Source of the DNA: Candidatus Saccharicenans sp.
GTDB taxonomy: Bacteria > Acidobacteriota > Aminicenantia > Aminicenantales > Saccharicenantaceae
Assembly: GCA_024653405.1 (NCBI GenBank)
Contig: JANLGB010000010.1
Location: 6,274-20,576 of the forward strand
DNA: 14,303 nt
Direction: 5' to 3'
This document shows, piece after piece, positions 1 to 7,400 of this stretch (the first letter of the stretch is position 1; the number at the start of each line of letters is the position of its first letter). The notes below the pieces were generated by a model. The model was not told the DNA's origin. It searched no databases and saw nothing but the letters and a program-made list of their open reading frames with translations. A program made the position numbers and the translations under genes.

Positions 1-390
1 CCTATCGGCAACCACGAGGTGCCTTACTGGGAAAGGTTTTTCCTGGGAGGAGAACAATCCATCCGCGGCTACGAATACTACACCGTCGGCCCCCGGGATG
101 AAAAGAATATCCTGATCGGCGGCACCAAATCGCTCGTGCTTAACCTGGAATACATCGTCCCGTTGGGTGGGCCGCTTTACGGCATCCTGTTCTATGATGC
201 CGGCAACGCTCTGCTCCGGTCGGAAAAGTTCAGCCCGAAGAATATGTTCACCTCGGCCGGCCTGGAGGTCAGGGTCTTCGTGCCGGCCCTGCGGGTGCCA
301 TTCCGGCTGATCTTTGCCTACAATAACAGGAAGATTTACCTGGACGATTCTAATTTCGCTTTCCGCTTCGCCGTGGGCACTACCTTCTGA
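1..390 (+). CDS. bamA: BamA/Omp85 outer-membrane assembly factor, C-terminal part (5' end outside window)
   Basis: The reading frame is open from base 1 and ends at TGA 388-390, so 129 C-terminal residues are visible. It carries the Omp85 hallmark GGEQSIRGYE (the family's GG..SxRGY/F motif in loop 6 of the barrel), followed by amphipathic strands (LVLNLEYIVPL, LYGILFYDAGNA, TSAGLEVRVFVP) and a terminal Phe typical of proteins inserted by the BAM machinery. BamA folds and inserts beta-barrel proteins into the outer membrane. The Skp/OmpH gene just downstream matches the classical bamA-skp order and favours BamA over the related TamA. The POTRA domains lie outside the window, so this distinction rests on context. 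Confidence 0.85.
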   Translation, partial: PIGNHEVPYWERFFLGGEQSIRGYEYYTVGPRDEKNILIGGTKSLVLNLEYIVPLGGPLYGILFYDAGNALLRSEKFSPKNMFTSAGLEVRVFVPALRVPFRLIFAYNNRKIYLDDSNFAFRFAVGTTF

Positions 391-412
391 GGGGGCGGAA
401 CATCTTTATATT

Positions 413-439
413 TTGACAAGAAAAGTGTAAAATTAGAAC
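413..439 (+). promoter_or_regulatory. Possible sigma70-type promoter for skp-fabZ
   Basis: A perfect -35 box TTGACA lies at 413-418 in the 73-base gap between bamA and skp, with TAGAAC at 434-439 as the nearest -10-like box. The spacer is only 15 bases, shorter than ideal. The element would let skp and fabZ be transcribed apart from bamA. Confidence 0.4.
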
Positions 440-463
440 CAATTATTTTTAGGAGGATTGGAA

Positions 464-1000
464 ATGCACAGAAGACTGACGACAGTTTTTCTCCTGGTGG
501 CGATGTTGATCACCTGCAGCCTACTGGCCCGGGCCCAGCAAACCATCAAGATCGGTCTGATCAATTCCCAGGAAATCCTGGAAAAATCGGCCGAGGGTAA
601 GAAAGCCATTGCCCAGCTGGAAGAAAGAAACCGGAAGACCCAGCAGGACCTGGCCAAGCTGGATGACCAGATCCGGCAGCTGGAATCCAGGCTCAGCACC
701 CAGCAGCTGACCATGACCCAGGAAGCCATCCTGTCCCTGAGTGTTGACCTTGATAGAAAGAGAACCGAAAGACAGAGAATGGCTGAGGACGCCCAGAAGG
801 ACATGCAGGAACTGACCCAGAGGCTGTACATGCGGATTCAGAGCGAAGTTATGCCCATCATCAACAAGCTCGGGCAGGAAAAAGGACTGGACCTGATTCT
901 GGACCTCAGGGAGAGCGGCGTTCTCTATTTTTCTCCAGCGGTGGACCTGACCCAGGAAGTCATCAAGAGATATGATGCCAGCAAGACCCCGGCCAAATAA
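464..1000 (+). CDS. skp: OmpH/Skp family periplasmic chaperone
   Basis: This is a 178-residue secreted protein. Skp holds unfolded outer-membrane proteins in the periplasm and hands them to the BAM complex. A signal peptide is clear: HRR, a hydrophobic stretch to about residue 21, and an ARA|QQ cleavage site after residue 24. The mature part starts with IKIGLINSQEIL, the usual OmpH opening (a conserved strand followed by a helix with a serine/glutamate pattern). Residues about 45-125 form a long charged helical region rich in Q, E, K and R, the coiled-coil tentacle of the family. The C-terminal KGLDLILDL...VLYFSPAVDLT matches the second body strand and ends with the family's typical D(L)T segment. 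Start: ATG 464 has AGGAGG at 451-456 seven bases upstream; the TTG at 458 is a worse choice. It follows bamA, its functional partner, and precedes fabZ by 20 bases. Confidence 0.93.
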   Translation: MHRRLTTVFLLVAMLITCSLLARAQQTIKIGLINSQEILEKSAEGKKAIAQLEERNRKTQQDLAKLDDQIRQLESRLSTQQLTMTQEAILSLSVDLDRKRTERQRMAEDAQKDMQELTQRLYMRIQSEVMPIINKLGQEKGLDLILDLRESGVLYFSPAVDLTQEVIKRYDASKTPAK

Positions 1001-1020
1001 AGTTGGCCGGCCGCACGGAC

Positions 1021-1470
1021 ATGAAAGCAGAACAGATCGAGAAGTGGTTACCACACCGGTACCCATTTCTATTGGTTGATAGAGTCCTGGAATTGAAACC
1101 GGGTCAGAGCATCCGGGCCCTTAAAAACGTAACCTATAACGAGCCTTTCTTCACCGGGCATTTTCCCGGTTTGAAACTTATGCCCGGCGTTCTGATTATA
1201 GAAGCCCTGGCCCAGGCCGGCGGCATCCTGCTCTACCATTCCCTCCCGGACCCTGATTCCGTGGTCATGGTCATAAGCAAAGTGGAAGAGGCCAAGTTCA
1301 GAAAGCCGGTTGTTCCCGGAGACCAGTTGAGGCTGGAGGTGCAACTCCTGCGGCAGAAAGCCGGGTTCTATTATTTTTCAGCCCAGGCTCTGGTCGAAGG
1401 AGAAGTGGTGGCTGAAGGCCGGCTGGTGGCTGGATTGATGAAATCTAACAAACCGGATGAGGGGAAATAA
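1021..1470 (+). CDS. fabZ: 3-hydroxyacyl-[acyl-carrier-protein] dehydratase FabZ
   Basis: This 149-residue hot-dog-fold enzyme removes water from 3-hydroxyacyl-ACP in cytoplasmic type II fatty acid synthesis. Family signatures are intact: [12 protein letters not shown] at residues 11-22, the catalytic His in TGHFPG (H47) and the catalytic Glu in [14 protein letters not shown] (E61). The H-to-E spacing of 14 equals that of E. coli FabZ (H54/E68), and the length is close to the usual 145-155. Start: ATG 1021 gives an N-terminus of normal length. A TTG at 1003 would add six residues; neither start has a strong Shine-Dalgarno sequence, which suggests translational coupling to skp, whose stop is 20 bases upstream. 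In many proteobacteria fabZ sits between lpxD and lpxA, but here neither is present and transcription appears to end directly after this gene. Confidence 0.95.
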   Translation: MKAEQIEKWLPHRYPFLLVDRVLELKPGQSIRALKNVTYNEPFFTGHFPGLKLMPGVLIIEALAQAGGILLYHSLPDPDSVVMVISKVEEAKFRKPVVPGDQLRLEVQLLRQKAGFYYFSAQALVEGEVVAEGRLVAGLMKSNKPDEGK

Positions 1471-1482
1471 CCCTCATCCGGT
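1452..1482 (+). terminator. Rho-independent terminator overlapping the 3' end of fabZ
   Basis: A perfect 12-bp inverted repeat pairs ACCGGATGAGGG (1452-1463) with CCCTCATCCGGT (1471-1482) around a 7-base loop GAAATAA, followed by the T-rich run TCTTTCTTCTTCT. The fabZ stop codon TAA (1468-1470) lies in the loop, and the left arm is coding. On the minus strand the same stem is followed by TTGTTAGATTT, so it may also end the convergent gene coming from 1531. Confidence 0.8.
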
Positions 1483-1530
1483 CTTTCTTCTTCTAAGCCG
1501 AAACCCAATTTTCTGGTTGAAGCCAGTCTG

Positions 1531-2262
1531 TTATTTCAGGGTAAAGAGGGAATCGTCCAGGCCGGTATTGTACACAATTTCACTGATAGTCATCTTGACA
1601 TATTCCACCCCGCCCTGGTAGACGGTGATGGAAAAAGCGGCCATGGTGTTATCGACCTTTCGGTAATCGCCAAAAACCGTCTCGGATTCAATTTCCCCTC
1701 CACTCGGGCTAATGGCCTTGCTGCGGCTCTTATAGGGGAGATAGGTGCTGGCGTCAAGGTAAATGGTGACGACATCGCCTTCGGGGAATTTCTGCTCCAA
1801 AACATGGAATGGCTTACCAGCGATTTCTTCCTTGTCCTTGTAAGTGTAGGTAATGCCGTATTTTTCGGGGTTGAGGGTAGCATCATTGCCCAGCGCCTGT
1901 TTTTTCATCTGCTGGGCCTGGTCCGGGGGGAACTCAATCACTTCTCCTGTCTGGGGGTTGGTCATCATGGCCTTCTGCCCATCATAGACCTGAACCATGC
2001 TCATGCCCATGATTTCCATTTCCATCCGGTACTTGTTCGGTTCTTTTTGGTAGATGGTCATGGGGGCGGTCATTCCGTACTGGATTATTTCCATGGTGCC
2101 GCTCATCCTGGTATCCTTGATGGCGGCCAGGGTTTCTCTTCCGCCCAGGGCCTTGATCATGTTTTCCAGGAAATTTTTTTCGGTCTGGGCTAGCAGGGGC
2201 CCGCTCAGAGCTGCCAGGAAGAGACAGGCCAAGGACAATGCCAGAATTCTTTTCATTTTCAT
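1531..2262 (-). CDS. Secreted LolA/LolB-like (outer-membrane lipoprotein-sorting-like, COG2834-type) protein
   Basis: This 243-residue exported protein has a signal peptide (MKMKR, then a hydrophobic core, probable cleavage LLA|Q after residue 25). A Cys at residue 13 lies inside the hydrophobic core without a lipobox, so it is probably soluble periplasmic rather than a lipoprotein. The mature part opens with a helix carrying ALGGRETLAAIKD and then a run of antiparallel strand motifs (MSGTMEIIQYG, MTIYQKEPNKYRMEMEIMGM, VQVYDGQKAMMTNP), the pattern of LolA/LolB-fold proteins that bind acyl chains in a half-barrel. It ends with YVKMTISEIVYNTGLDDSLFTLK, another common pattern in this group. Start: ATG at 2262 has GGAGG (2272-2268) five bases upstream; the in-frame TTG at 2274 overlaps that site and is unlikely. 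Cargo unknown; similarity is at fold/pattern level only. It is convergent with fabZ and divergent from the GGDEF gene. Confidence 0.7.
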   Translation of the reverse strand: MKMKRILALSLACLFLAALSGPLLAQTEKNFLENMIKALGGRETLAAIKDTRMSGTMEIIQYGMTAPMTIYQKEPNKYRMEMEIMGMSMVQVYDGQKAMMTNPQTGEVIEFPPDQAQQMKKQALGNDATLNPEKYGITYTYKDKEEIAGKPFHVLEQKFPEGDVVTIYLDASTYLPYKSRSKAISPSGGEIESETVFGDYRKVDNTMAAFSITVYQGGVEYVKMTISEIVYNTGLDDSLFTLK

Positions 2263-2282
2263 TTTTTCCTCCAATGTTGCTC

Positions 2283-2316
2283 ATTATATTATAATCATAC
2301 GCAAAAAAAAAGAAAA
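2283..2316 (-). promoter_or_regulatory. Possible promoter of the LolA/LolB-like gene
   Basis: On the minus strand two overlapping perfect TATAAT boxes occur (complements of 2283-2288 and 2288-2293), 20-30 bases upstream of the start codon. The region upstream is a poly-T run; the best -35 at the right distance, TTTTCT (complement of 2311-2316), is weak. Confidence 0.35.
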
Positions 2317-2378
2317 AGTTTGGCTGTCGGGCGGGGGGTTAGAAATTCTGAGAAAAATCACCCCTGGAGAGGATTGCC

Positions 2379-2825
2379 TTGGGCGACATTTATATCTATC
2401 TTAATCCCAGAACAAGGCGTAAGACTATGATCTGGGATAGTCAAGAGGACAGGTATAAGCTTATATTCAATATAGTACCCAACCCGGCCGTTCTGCTCGA
2501 CCTTGACAATAATATCGAAGCCATCAATGACAGCTGCCTGGAATATTTTCAGAACCAGGTGCCGCGGGAAATAATCTACGGTGACCGGGTTCCGGTGTCC
2601 AGGCTTTTCCCCTGGCTGGAACAGGCCCTGACCGCACTGGCTTCTGGCAATTCCAGGGAGTTGACCTTCGAACAGGCCGTGGACTGTTACCGGGGGCGAA
2701 CCATATTTCAGGTCAGACTTAAGAAAATTCTTGACCCTTTTGACATTCACCGCAGCACCCTGGTCCTGATGAACGATATTACCTCCATTGTTGAGGCCGA
2801 GGAAAAGGTGAAAAGGGTCAGGTAG
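2379..2825 (+). CDS. N-terminal fragment: PAS domain protein (part of the interrupted diguanylate cyclase)
   Basis: This open frame of 148 residues ends at the amber codon. The segment YKLIFNIVPNPAVLLDLDNN followed by IEAINDSCLEYF is a typical PAS opening, and LVLMNDITSIVEAEEKVKRV is a typical PAS exit strand plus signalling helix. Start: TTG 2379 has GGAGAGGA (2366-2373) five bases upstream and is preferred. ATG 2427 (MIWDSQEDRY) is the alternative and still includes the whole PAS domain. If made alone it would be an isolated sensor module without output. Confidence 0.55.
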   Translation: MGDIYIYLNPRTRRKTMIWDSQEDRYKLIFNIVPNPAVLLDLDNNIEAINDSCLEYFQNQVPREIIYGDRVPVSRLFPWLEQALTALASGNSRELTFEQAVDCYRGRTIFQVRLKKILDPFDIHRSTLVLMNDITSIVEAEEKVKRVR

Positions 2826-2858
2826 AAATCCCTGGCCCTGTTTGAAGAATTCCCGGCC

Positions 2859-3683
2859 ATGATCTGGCGTTCCGGGACCGACGGCCAGTTCAACTATTTC
2901 AACCAGGCCTGGCTGGCCTTTACCGGTCGGAAGCTGGAAGAGGAGATGGGTCAGGGCTGGGCCCAGAAACTGCCGGAATCTGACCGCAAGAGATTTTTCA
3001 TTGTTTATGAAACGGCGCTGCAGAACAGAAAACCTTTTGAGGTGGAGTTCAGGATGAGAAGGTTCGATGATCAGTACCGCTGGGTGCTGGCAGTCGGACG
3101 TCCTTTTAACGGGTTGGAAGGAGAATTCGCTGGCTTTATCGGTTCCTGCTATGACATCACCGAGCGCAAGAACCAGGAGGAACAGCTGGCTTACCAGGCT
3201 ATGCACGACCCCTTGACCGGTCTGCCCAACCGCCGGATGATGGAAGTAGTGCTGCCCCGGTTGATAGAAGAAACCGGCCAGGGAAAAACCAGCGCCCTGT
3301 TTTTCATCGACCTGGACAACTTCAAACTGGTCAATGACCATTTCGGCCATCACGTGGGCGACAGCCTGCTGGTGGAGCTGGGACGGATCATCCAGAAGCA
3401 GCTCCGCTCCAGTGATAAACTGATCAGACTAGGCGGAGACGAGTTTGCCGTACTGCTGGATGGCGTCCAGAGGAAGGAGGCTGAAGCCATTGCCAGCAGG
3501 CTCCTGGAAAGTGTGGCCAAATATAAATTCGTCTCTCCGCAGCAATCCTTCAACCTCTATCTGAGCATCGGCGTGGCCATTATTACCGACCGGGTAGACC
3601 AGGAAATAATCATGTCCAGGGCCGATACCGCCATGTACCAGGCCAAGGAACAGGGCGGAAACCAGTTTGTCCTCTATGAATAA
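2859..3683 (+). CDS. C-terminal fragment: PAS-GGDEF diguanylate cyclase
   Basis: This 274-residue open frame follows the amber codon. It holds most of a second PAS domain (IWRSGTDGQFNYFNQAWLAF ... FAGFIGSCYDITERK) and a complete GGDEF domain. HDPLTGLPNRR opens the GGDEF fold, FFIDLDNFKLVND carries the metal/guanine-binding residues, and the active-site loop GGDEF is exact at 3432-3446. An allosteric I-site RSSD (3405-3416) lies exactly five residues before it, the spacing of known product-inhibited cyclases. The catalytic domain therefore looks functional. The fragment's ATG 2859 has only a poor purine stretch (GAAGAA) upstream and cuts off the PAS entry helix, so independent translation would be weak. 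There is no EAL domain. Confidence 0.65.
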   Translation: MIWRSGTDGQFNYFNQAWLAFTGRKLEEEMGQGWAQKLPESDRKRFFIVYETALQNRKPFEVEFRMRRFDDQYRWVLAVGRPFNGLEGEFAGFIGSCYDITERKNQEEQLAYQAMHDPLTGLPNRRMMEVVLPRLIEETGQGKTSALFFIDLDNFKLVNDHFGHHVGDSLLVELGRIIQKQLRSSDKLIRLGGDEFAVLLDGVQRKEAEAIASRLLESVAKYKFVSPQQSFNLYLSIGVAIITDRVDQEIIMSRADTAMYQAKEQGGNQFVLYE

Positions 3684-3704
3684 TTGCTGTCCCGGTTCAT
3701 CCAG

Positions 3705-3727
3705 CCGCCACTTTAAGGCGGAGTTTT
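3705..3727 (+). terminator. Weak hairpin after the GGDEF gene
   Basis: CCGCC (3705-3709) pairs with GGCGG (3717-3721) around ACTTTAA and is followed by AGTTTT. The stem is only 5 bp and the T-run only four, so this is a tentative terminator between the cyclase and the outer-membrane protein gene. Confidence 0.35.
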
Positions 3728-3786
3728 CCGGCCTGGTTTGAATTTGCCTTTTGTAATAAAATAGCAGCAGAAAGCCAGGACCGGAT

Positions 3787-4422
3787 ATGGGCCACAGAAA
3801 AAAAACTATCCTAATTCTGGTAACGGTATTAGCACTGTTTCTGGTTGAGGTTCCGGGAGCGGAAGCCAATATTAATATCAGACCGGGTTTCAAGCTGGGA
3901 GGCGGTCTGTCCTCTAACTTTGGGGCTGATACCTTCGACCAGTCCTGGCAGCCGTCATTTATGGCCGGGGTGTTGGTTGAGCTGTCCCTCACCAGTCGCC
4001 TGGGTGCCGGCCTCGAGCTTAATTTCGTCCGGCGCGGTTCGCTTTACCGGCTGGAAAGCGACGGACTGGTTTACCGAGAAAGATATCTGCTGGATTATCT
4101 GGAAGTGCCGCTCCTGGTTAAGTTCAATTTTTTAAGGGGACGGAAACCAGAACTCTATCTCTATGCTGGACCGGCGCTGGCCCTGAACCTGAGGGCCCGG
4201 TTGAAGGTTACTCTGGACGACCTGGAAGAAGCGGTTGCTGTCGATAATCTTCAAGGCCCGGATTTACTGGCCCAAGCCGGGGCCGGAGCCGTTCTAGCCC
4301 TCGGTCCAGGCTGCCTGCTGCTGGAGCTGCGCTACAGTCACGGGCTTAGAACTATTGCCACCGAGCCCGAAGCCGACATCAGAAATAAAAGCCTGGTCAT
4401 CCTGGCTGGCTTCAGGTTTTAG
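3787..4422 (+). CDS. Small outer-membrane beta-barrel protein (PorT/OMP_b-brl-like)
   Basis: This protein has 211 residues. The signal peptide is clear (GHRKK, hydrophobic core 8-20, probable cleavage AEA|N after residue 27). The mature sequence is a series of alternating strands with glycines and aromatics: FKLGGGLSSNFG, FMAGVLVELSLTSRLGAGLELNFVRRG, YLEVPLLVKFNFL, ELYLYAGPALALNL, and a last strand SLVILAGFRF ending in Phe, the BAM recognition signature. The segment YLEVPLLVKF followed by YAGPALALNL is characteristic of the PorT/outer-membrane beta-barrel family (about eight strands). No enzyme motif is visible; the role may be structural or as a small porin. Start ATG 3787 has AGGA at 3777-3780 six bases upstream. 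The gene converges on the large M14 gene with only 10 bases between the stop codons (TAG 4420-4422 here). Confidence 0.75.
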   Translation: MGHRKKTILILVTVLALFLVEVPGAEANINIRPGFKLGGGLSSNFGADTFDQSWQPSFMAGVLVELSLTSRLGAGLELNFVRRGSLYRLESDGLVYRERYLLDYLEVPLLVKFNFLRGRKPELYLYAGPALALNLRARLKVTLDDLEEAVAVDNLQGPDLLAQAGAGAVLALGPGCLLLELRYSHGLRTIATEPEADIRNKSLVILAGFRF

Positions 4423-4447
4423 TCTGACTGAATTATTTTCCAGCCAG
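4402..4447. terminator. Possible bidirectional stem between convergent genes
   Basis: CTGGCTGG (4402-4409), inside the end of the barrel gene, pairs perfectly with CCAGCCAG (4440-4447), inside the end of the M14 gene. The 30-base interior holds a second small stem, TTCAG (4411-4415) with CTGAA (4428-4432), followed on the plus strand by TTATTTT. With a 10-base gap this is the only room for termination in either direction. The long loop makes it weak evidence. Confidence 0.3.
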
Positions 4448-7400
4448 ACCGGGTCGCCGGCGTTGAAATTCAATCCTGATCCTGTTCTGGGCCTCTTCTT
4501 CTATAACGTCTATGTCAAAACTCAAACTGGCCAGATAGCGGGCGTGAGCCTTGAGATAGGTCAGTCCCTGACGGCAGAGAAAATCCAGCCAAGGCCCGAT
4601 GGCTGTTTCATCCATGACCTCGGGGGTTTCTTCCACCAGGGTCATCTGGCTTCTCTGGTTCAGGCGGTTTTCACTGCTGGATTGCCTCCGGGCAAAGATG
4701 TTCAGGCCGTCGTAAATTTCGAGGGGCGAGACGAAGGGTGACCAGCGCCTGGCCCAGCGCTCATAGCGGGCATAGAATTTTTCATTGGAGCTCAGTATCT
4801 CAGGCGAAGAATTCATCTCCTCGATTAGAATTTTCTTCAGGGCTTCGGCCGCTTCGCGGTATGGCCGGTAGATATTGAGGCTCAACTGGCGGAAATAGGT
4901 GAACCAGCCTTTCGGTATCCAGTAATCGCGGAAAAGAAAGGGTGAATAGCCGGAAAACAACTGCACCCATTCATGGGAGGGGTAGCCATGGAGGTTAAGG
5001 TAGATATCCGGCTGCCACTCGGCGGTCAGCCTGGACCGGACTCGAGCTTCCGGCAGCAGGGGCTGGCTGAGGCCGACCTGGTAGCCAATCTCCACCCCCA
5101 GGGCGCTATACCTGCCGGCATGCAGGCTGTGGAAGGGTTCATTTTTCCAGAGGTCAAGAGCCAGAGCTGCCCCGTCCGGGTTTTCTATGGGTTGAATGAC
5201 AACTGAAAGTTTCTTGAGAAATGGCTGATAATCACCATCCGTGGCCAGGAGTTCGGCAAATTTCAGGGAATAATTGGTGGAGGAGACTTCGTTGGCATGC
5301 TGGCGGGCGGTCAGGTGCAGGCTGGGTTTAAGAGTAATCAGCCTCGGCCGTGAGACGTACTGGCCTTCGGGCAGAAAAACTTCCACCACTGCCACCGGGC
5401 GCCCTTCGAAAGAGTAACCGCCAGTGTAACTCCTGATGGCTGGGTAGCGGGCCAGGTTTTCAGCTATTTGCCAGCAATCTTCCGGTCCGAGGATCCGGTC
5501 AGTGGGAACGGTAACCACTTCACCCCGCAACTTGGCGTTTGCGGCAGCTGACTTGTCCGGTGGAAATAGCGGAATTATTTTTTCCAGGCTCTGTTCCTGG
5601 TGTTGAATTTTAAGCTTTAGGCCGTCTAAACCAGGCAGGCTGAAAAATTGGCGGTTGAGCCCGGCCCGGCGCAGCTCCTGAAAAGTTTCCACCAGGGAAC
5701 AGACCAGAGTGTAGTCTGCTTCTTTTTCCAGCTGCAGGCTCAGGCCGGCTGAATACAGCCGGGCCCGGCTGGAATCATATATGATCTCATCAAGCCTCAG
5801 GCTCCTGGGTTTAATCCGGTTGAATTCGTAGCTTTTCTGGGCCGGCGGCTGACCCGGAAGCTTCCAGCTCAGAACCATTTTTGGCTGGCGGGCCTGGAAA
5901 TCTTCCAGGACGAAGTTCACCCGCGGAGCCTGGCCTTCACTGGAAGGATGGATGACCGGCAGGACGTTGCCTGGAGCCGAAGAGCGGGAGGCATCGGCCG
6001 GAAGGCCAAGGTCTTCCTCCGACCAGCCGGTTATAGCCCGGAGAAAATCCAGGGTGTCAAAGTAGATTTCATCGTGCAGCGCTTCCAGGGAACTGATGAT
6101 TTCTTCGTCCAGTCCTAGCCGGTAATCGGGTTCGCTTAGCCAGAGCTCCACCAGCAGTCGCTTAAAATAGGGTTGCTTGGAGAAGGTGGGCTCGTTTCCG
6201 GTCTTTTTTAGCACGAACTGCTGCAGGGGCTTGAGAATTTCAGCCTGGTAGAAATCCCAGAATCTTTCCGGGTCGGTGGCCACCGTGTTCTCGATCAGCA
6301 CCCGGTCTCCCTGGCTCACCCGGCACCAGCCGGTGGTGATGGCGACAGAGCCCCAGCCTGGCCACAGCTGGAGGTAAGGGATATCCCTGGTTCGGGGAGA
6401 AAAACTGTCTTCCAGCAAGAGGTTGTCCCCCGAATCGAAGGCTTGAACCTCATATATCTCACCCGCAGCTGGCTTTTTTTCGAACTGAATATTTTTGACC
6501 GAAAGACCAAGTTCGGCGGCCAGGATTTCATCGACCGGGTAGAGTTCCTGCAACCAGCGGTTGGGGTCGGTGTAAAATCTTTTAGTTCTTTCTCCGATTA
6601 GGTCCAGGGACTCGGCAAAACGGATCAATATTCTCCCGACGGCTTTGTTTTTCAGCCGGGGCAGGATTTTCTCGGTCAGCCAGAAGAAGCCGGGCTTGTA
6701 GGCTGAGAGAACTTCCACCTCGCCCCTAAGCTGCCGGCTGAGAAGCAGCCTCTCGATCTCTTGCTGAAGCTTCTGCCGCACGGCCGGGGATTCGCTCAGC
6801 CCGAGGCTGATCCTGACCTCGGAGTGGTTATCGACTGAAGCCAGTGTCTTTTCCACCAGCTTCAGAGCTTCTTCCCCTTCCCATTCCCATTGTTTGGCCC
6901 CGCTCAGAACGGCAGCCGGCTGGTTCATCGAAGTTAGGCTCAGCTTGAGGTCTGTGCCTGGTAGTTCTCGCCTGATTAAGTTTTCCAGGGCTTCACCAAA
7001 ACCGGGATTTTCTTGGGGCAGAACCAGGGTCAGTTCCAGGTTTTCCAGTTGCTGGCGGCTTAATTTTTTCAGCTCTTCGGCCAGCCTGTTGTAGAAATAA
7101 CTCTCGGCCGCGCCATTTTTTCCTTCGAGAAATTTTTCCAGTTCATCTTTAACCAGGGAGATTTCCGGTTCTCCCTTTTTATATTCGGTGAGGTAAGGAA
7201 ACCTTTTACCCAGGTATTCCAGGGTTTTATCCAGGGCGGCCGAAGAGGCGGCGGTCAGGAACAGAGAATCGGAGGAGCCTGGGGCGGCCGACAGCATTTT
7301 GATTAATCCCTGACCAGGTGCCAGCTCCGGGATTACCAACTTGCCCTTCTGGCTGAGTTCTCTGGCCAGGGCGTTCTGGCCCAGCAGAATCGGTGTCACC

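Larger units (their letters stand above)
2379..3683 (+). pseudogene. PAS-PAS-GGDEF diguanylate cyclase interrupted by one in-frame amber codon
   Basis: One continuous frame of 435 codons encodes PAS (about codons 24-140), PAS (about 150-275) and GGDEF (about 280-434). It is broken only by TAG at 2823-2825 (codon 149), between the first PAS and the start of the second. The reading frame is the same on both sides, and the 11 codons between the TAG and the next ATG still encode a normal PAS entry helix (KSLALFEEFPAM). A single C-to-T change of CAG would explain the TAG. The intact protein would make c-di-GMP from two GTP, with its activity set by signals at the PAS domains. No membrane segment is seen, so a cytoplasmic sensor is likely. 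Alternatives are a sequencing or assembly error, a recent mutation, or a split gene whose second half is still made. Confidence 0.7.

Noticed and set aside
521..1066. 181-codon minus-strand frame across skp and the start of fabZ
   Set aside because: It is the antisense shadow of two genes with unmistakable family signatures, and has low-complexity composition of the kind such shadows show.
2823..2825. Amber codon read as pyrrolysine or another non-standard amino acid
   Set aside because: Pyrrolysine is known mainly from methylamine methyltransferases; no such context exists here and a neighbouring gene ends in TAG. A CAG-to-TAG change is simpler.
2358..3353. 331-codon open frame on the minus strand opposite the GGDEF gene
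   Set aside because: It lies antisense to clear PAS and GGDEF coding, has no recognisable motif or signal, and covers the amber region only because the codon bias of the true frame leaves few antisense stops.
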